From assembly GCA_036397755.1 (NCBI GenBank), contig DASWII010000020.1, positions 1 to 64,000 of the forward strand: a DNA stretch of 64,000 nt. The letters are read 5' to 3'. The position numbers and the translations under genes were made by a program. Positions 60,938 through 64,000 of this stretch are shown piece after piece. Within the stretch, counting starts at the first letter, position 1; each line of letters begins with the position of its first letter. This DNA is from CAMYLY01 sp036397755 (GTDB lineage Bacteria; Gemmatimonadota; Gemmatimonadetes; Gemmatimonadales; GWC2-71-9). The notes under the pieces are model-generated. The model did no database searches, was not told where the DNA came from, and worked only from the letters and a program-made list of their open reading frames with translations.

Positions 60938-61608
60938 TCGGTGATGATGGCGTCGAAGAGTAGGAGTGCGAGGGCGAAAAAGACGATGTCGAATGCACCG
61001 AGTAAGCTAAGCCACCCGCTCATCTCCGCCAATGGGCGCTCCGCCAAGATGCGCCACGTGATCTGCACCGCACCGACAATGGGAGGCACGAGGAACGGCA
61101 ACAACAGCACTGGCAGCATCACCTCCGAGAACCGTGTCCGCACGACCATCGCACTCAGCACGGTGCCCACCGCGACGAACGCCACCGTCGCCATGGCGAT
61201 AACCGTCAGAAGCAACGGCACTTGCCGCCAAATCGCGATATCGTAGAAGACAACGAACAGCGGCAGCGAAACGAGCTCAACTACACCAACGAAGATCAGG
61301 TTGCCCGTGACCTTGCCGAGGAAGATGGCCGTAGGAGTGGCCGGTGAGAGGCGCAAGCCGTCCAGAGAGTGGTTCTCCCGCTCCACCAGGAACGCCCGGT
61401 TGAGCCCCAACATCCCGGCGAAGGTGAACGTGACCCACAGCGCACCGGGTGCGAGGTCGAACGCACTTACTGCGGTCGCGTCGCGCGCGAAGAAGAGGAT
61501 CGCCAGCACCAGTACCGCAAACACCAGCGAAGACATGAACGCCGTCTTGGTGCGCCACTCGATGGCAAGATCCTTGAGGGCAATGGCCATCGCCGTGCGG
61601 GTGGTCAT
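60934..61608 (-). CDS. ccmB: heme exporter permease subunit CcmB
   Basis: A 224-residue membrane protein with six helices, the ABC permease partner of CcmA. Typical parts are LKDLAIEWRTKTAFMSSLVF, FAGMLGLNRAFLVERENHSLDGLRLSP (in parts) and VLPVLLLPFLVPPIVGAVQ. It overlaps ccmA by 4 bp on one side and ccmC by 4 bp on the other, so the three genes are translationally coupled. Confidence 0.95.
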   Translation of the reverse strand: MTTRTAMAIALKDLAIEWRTKTAFMSSLVFAVLVLAILFFARDATAVSAFDLAPGALWVTFTFAGMLGLNRAFLVERENHSLDGLRLSPATPTAIFLGKVTGNLIFVGVVELVSLPLFVVFYDIAIWRQVPLLLTVIAMATVAFVAVGTVLSAMVVRTRFSEVMLPVLLLPFLVPPIVGAVQITWRILAERPLAEMSGWLSLLGAFDIVFFALALLLFDAIITE

Positions 61609-62318
61609 GGAGCCTCCACCAGCACCGCCTGATAGCGCTCGATGATCGCCCCGGCGTCGCGTCCGGCGACCGGTTCCCGCGTCGCGAGTCGGGTCGACGC
61701 CAGAAACGCGACGTCCGTAGCGATTGCGAGCAGTTCCACGAGTTGATGCGTGGCGACGATGATGGCACAGTTCCGCTCACGCAGCTCTCCGAGCAGACTC
61801 ACGACGACCCGAGTGCCGCCGTCGTCCAGCCCGCTCAGCGGCTCGTCCAGCAACAGGACGGTCGGGTCATGCAGCAGGGCTCGCGCGATGGCGAGCCGCT
61901 GCAGCATGCCGCGGCTGAACGTCGCAATACGCTGGTCCGCGGCCTTCGCGAGGCCGAGGCGTTCCAGGAGCACCATCGGACGCGCCGGAGCCACGCCGTG
62001 CAACTTGGCAACGAAGCGCAGGTTCTCCCTGGCCGTGAGCGCGTCGTACAGCATCGTGTGATGCGCCACCATTCCAACCGCCGCTCGCCGTTCGATCCGA
62101 CCCTTGGTCGGTCGAACGAGACCGGCGATGAGGCGAATCAGGCTGGTCTTGCCCGATCCGTTCCCACCCACGAGCAGAACCACATCGCGCGGTGCGACCG
62201 TGAGCTCCACCTCGCGCAGGATCCAACGATATCCGACGCGCCAGGAAACCCCAGTGGCCGTGACCAACGCACCGTCATGGGGCGAGGCGGGAACGTGGCT
62301 GTGTGTCATCACGGGCAT
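61605..62318 (-). CDS. ccmA: heme exporter ATP-binding subunit CcmA
   Basis: A 237-residue ABC ATPase of the cytochrome c maturation release complex. Walker A is GGNGSGKTSLIRLIAG, the signature is FSRGMLQRLAIARALL (Ser-Arg-Gly in place of the usual SGGQ), Walker B is VLLLDEPLSGLDD and the switch His is in IIVATHQL. The start is uncertain: ATGs at 62318 and 62309 and a TTG at 62321 are in frame, none with a good ribosome site. A TATATT just upstream could be a -10 and would make the 62309 form nearly leaderless. ccmE, ccmF and ccmG are not in the window. Confidence 0.92.
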   Translation of the reverse strand: MPVMTHSHVPASPHDGALVTATGVSWRVGYRWILREVELTVAPRDVVLLVGGNGSGKTSLIRLIAGLVRPTKGRIERRAAVGMVAHHTMLYDALTARENLRFVAKLHGVAPARPMVLLERLGLAKAADQRIATFSRGMLQRLAIARALLHDPTVLLLDEPLSGLDDGGTRVVVSLLGELRERNCAIIVATHQLVELLAIATDVAFLASTRLATREPVAGRDAGAIIERYQAVLVEAP

Positions 62319-62363
62319 CAATATATGCGCGCGGCCCAGTTCACAGTGAGCACTTGAGACCGC

Positions 62364-62391
62364 TTGACCCGCGGGTTTGAATACCTAGTCT
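62364..62391 (+). promoter_or_regulatory. candidate promoter of acs
   Basis: TTGACC (62364-62369), a 16-base spacer and TAGTCT (62386-62391), leaving a leader of about 20-25 bases before the ATG at 62421. It shares a 100-base divergent region with ccmA. Confidence 0.4.
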
Positions 62392-62420
62392 CCCACTCCC
62401 TAACGATCCGGACGGGACCC

Positions 62421-64000
62421 ATGACCGACCAACTGTCCACCTTGCTCCACGAGCAGCGTTCCTTCGACCCCCCGGCCTCCTTCAAGCGGCACGCCGTCGT
62501 CAACACCAAGCGAGAATACCGGCGGGCGCGCGCACAGCGGTTGCAGTTTTGGGCCGACCACGCACGGGAACTGGAGTGGATGGCGCCATGGAAGCAGGTG
62601 CTTCAGTGGAAACCTCCGCACGCGAAGTGGTTCGTCGGAGGGAAGCTCAACGCCTCCGTGAATTGCCTCGATCGTCACATCAGCACGGCTCGGAGAAACA
62701 AGGTCGCGATTCTCTGGGAGGGCGAACCGGGTGACCGACGAGCCATCACGTACTGGGAGTTGCATCGCGACGTCTGCCGATTCGCGAACGCCCTCAAGAC
62801 GCTCGGCGTGAAGCGAGGGGATCGGGTGGCCATCTATCTCCCGATGATCCCCGAGGCCGCTGTCGCCATGCTCGCCTGCGCGAGAATCGGGGCGCCTCAT
62901 TCGGTGGTGTTCGGCGGCTTCTCGGCTGAGGCGTTGCGGGATCGCATCAACGACGCGCAGGCGACGGCCCTGATCACCGCCGACATCGGCCACCGACGGG
63001 GCCAGCCGGTGCATCTCAAGGTGGCAGCCGACGAGGCGCTACGGGAGACCCCGACCATCCAGCATGTCGTCGTGGTGAGGCGCGACCCCCACGATCCCAC
63101 CGCGGCACCCATGACCCCGGGCAGGGATCATTGGTATCACCACGTGATCAACGACGCGGCGCCCAGCTGCCGGCCGGCGCGGATGGACGCCGAGGACCTC
63201 CTGTTCATTCTCTACACGTCCGGCACCACGGGCCAGCCGAAAGGCATCGTGCACACCACGGGCGGATACCTCACGCAGGCCGTCGCGACCGCGCGTTGGG
63301 TCTTCGACCTGCGCGAGGATGACGTGTACTGGTGCACGGCGGATATCGGGTGGGTCACCGGCCACAGCTACGTGGTGTACGGCCCGTTGGCCCTCGGAGC
63401 CACCGTCGTCATGTACGAAGGGGCACCGGATTGGCCGGACAAGGATCGGACGTGGGAGATCGTCGAGCGCTACGGCGTCACCGTGCTGTACACCGCGCCG
63501 ACAGCGATCCGGGCGTTCATGAAGTGGGGTGCGGACTACCCGAAACGTCGGAACCTGTCCACGCTCCGCCTGCTTGGCACCGTGGGAGAGCCGATCAACC
63601 CGGAAGCATGGATGTGGTACCACCGGCACATCGGCGGCAAGCGATGCCCGATCGTCGACACGTGGTGGCAAACCGAGACGGGGGGGATCATGATCACGCC
63701 GCTCCCTGGCATCACCCGGACAAAACCCGGGTCGGCGACCGTGCCCTTCCCGGGCATCGAGGCGGACCTGGTCGACTCGTCGGGCAAGGTCGTCAGGGAA
63801 GGGGGCGGGTTCCTGGTAATTCGGAGCCCGTGGCCCGGCATGCTCCGCACGATCTACGGGGATGACGCGCGGTTCAAGGAGCAATACTGGAGTCGTTTCC
63901 CGGGTATGTACTTCACGGGAGACGGCGCCAAGCGCGACCGCGATGGGTACTTCTGGATTCTGGGACGCGTGGACGACGTCCTGAATGTAGCCGGCCATCG
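62421..64000 (+). CDS. acs: acetyl-CoA synthetase (AMP-forming), 3' end missing
   Basis: The frame is open from ATG 62421 to the right edge (about 526 codons; the family has 630-660). It makes acetyl-CoA from acetate via acetyl-AMP. Visible parts: FWADHARELEWMAPW, FVGGKLNASVNCLDRH, the P-loop YTSGTTGQPKGIVHTTGG, the core DTWWQTETGGIMITPLPG, TGDGAKRDRDGYFWILGR, and the hinge RVDDVLNVAGHR at the window end. The acylated Lys motif lies beyond the edge. The enzyme is cytoplasmic. The spacer upstream carries a promoter-like sequence and GGGA stands near the ATG. Confidence 0.96.
   Translation, partial: MTDQLSTLLHEQRSFDPPASFKRHAVVNTKREYRRARAQRLQFWADHARELEWMAPWKQVLQWKPPHAKWFVGGKLNASVNCLDRHISTARRNKVAILWEGEPGDRRAITYWELHRDVCRFANALKTLGVKRGDRVAIYLPMIPEAAVAMLACARIGAPHSVVFGGFSAEALRDRINDAQATALITADIGHRRGQPVHLKVAADEALRETPTIQHVVVVRRDPHDPTAAPMTPGRDHWYHHVINDAAPSCRPARMDAEDLLFILYTSGTTGQPKGIVHTTGGYLTQAVATARWVFDLREDDVYWCTADIGWVTGHSYVVYGPLALGATVVMYEGAPDWPDKDRTWEIVERYGVTVLYTAPTAIRAFMKWGADYPKRRNLSTLRLLGTVGEPINPEAWMWYHRHIGGKRCPIVDTWWQTETGGIMITPLPGITRTKPGSATVPFPGIEADLVDSSGKVVREGGGFLVIRSPWPGMLRTIYGDDARFKEQYWSRFPGMYFTGDGAKRDRDGYFWILGRVDDVLNVAGH

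Noticed and set aside
63039..63998. A 319-codon minus-strand open frame at the right edge
   Set aside because: It is antisense to the acetyl-CoA synthetase gene, whose motifs are unmistakable in the plus-strand frame.

Overview
The window is a high-GC, densely coded chromosomal stretch from a diderm bacterium. An outer-membrane secretin (PilQ), the LptF/LptG lipopolysaccharide exporter pair, a very large SprA-like type IX secretion protein, CcmABCD cytochrome c maturation genes and SARP/BTAD regulators occur together. That mix, with many 4-bp ATGA/GTGA gene overlaps, points to the Gemmatimonadota or a neighbouring phylum. This assignment is inference; there is no rRNA gene in the window. I see no tRNA, rRNA, CRISPR array, insertion sequence or phage gene.

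Layout. (1) 1-9.2 kb: the end of a MoxR ATPase, a VOC protein, a large SARP-AAA-TPR regulator, a membrane HD-GYP protein converging on it, a conserved hypothetical, and a sensor in which ferredoxin and [FeFe]-hydrogenase-like domains are fused to GGDEF. The HD-GYP and GGDEF genes suggest cyclic di-GMP signalling. Base composition drops across about 2.75-6.2 kb. (2) 9.2-22.0 kb, minus strand: housekeeping genes, several of them overlapping: a sigma-54 activator with a degenerate receiver, a MogA/MoaB-like gene, gcvT, argF, hslU, hslV, xerC, trmFO, topA, aroK, aroC. (3) 22.1-44.6 kb, minus strand: an almost complete type IV pilus locus. In transcription order it reads pilB, pilT, pilC, a PilS-like kinase, a PilR-like regulator, then five glycosylation/membrane genes, two tandem pilins, four minor pilins and pilMNOPQ. 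A prepilin peptidase is not in the window. A good sigma-54 promoter lies upstream of the first pilin, which fits control by the PilS/PilR pair. The genes between pilR and pilA encode a polyprenol-phosphate-mannose-synthase-like GT2 enzyme, two TMTC-like membrane-TPR proteins, a GT-C-like membrane protein and a short GT-C-like fragment. I read them as a possible pilin O-mannosylation module.

(4) 44.6-57 kb: a ComEA-like DNA-binding protein (which may work with the pilus in DNA uptake), an M28/glutaminyl-cyclase-like lipoprotein, SprA, and divergently lptF-lptG; then an NhaC antiporter and a convergent M24 peptidase. (5) 57.7-64 kb: a V4R-like protein, an ECF sigma factor with an RsrA-type zinc anti-sigma factor and a DUF92 membrane protein in one overlapping operon, the ccmA-B-C-D heme exporter operon (including a 36-codon ccmD), and the start of an acetyl-CoA synthetase cut by the window edge.

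Starts were chosen from in-frame ATG/GTG/TTG codons using Shine-Dalgarno matches, overlaps with the upstream stop, and family N-termini. Promoters and hairpins were read by eye and are candidates only.
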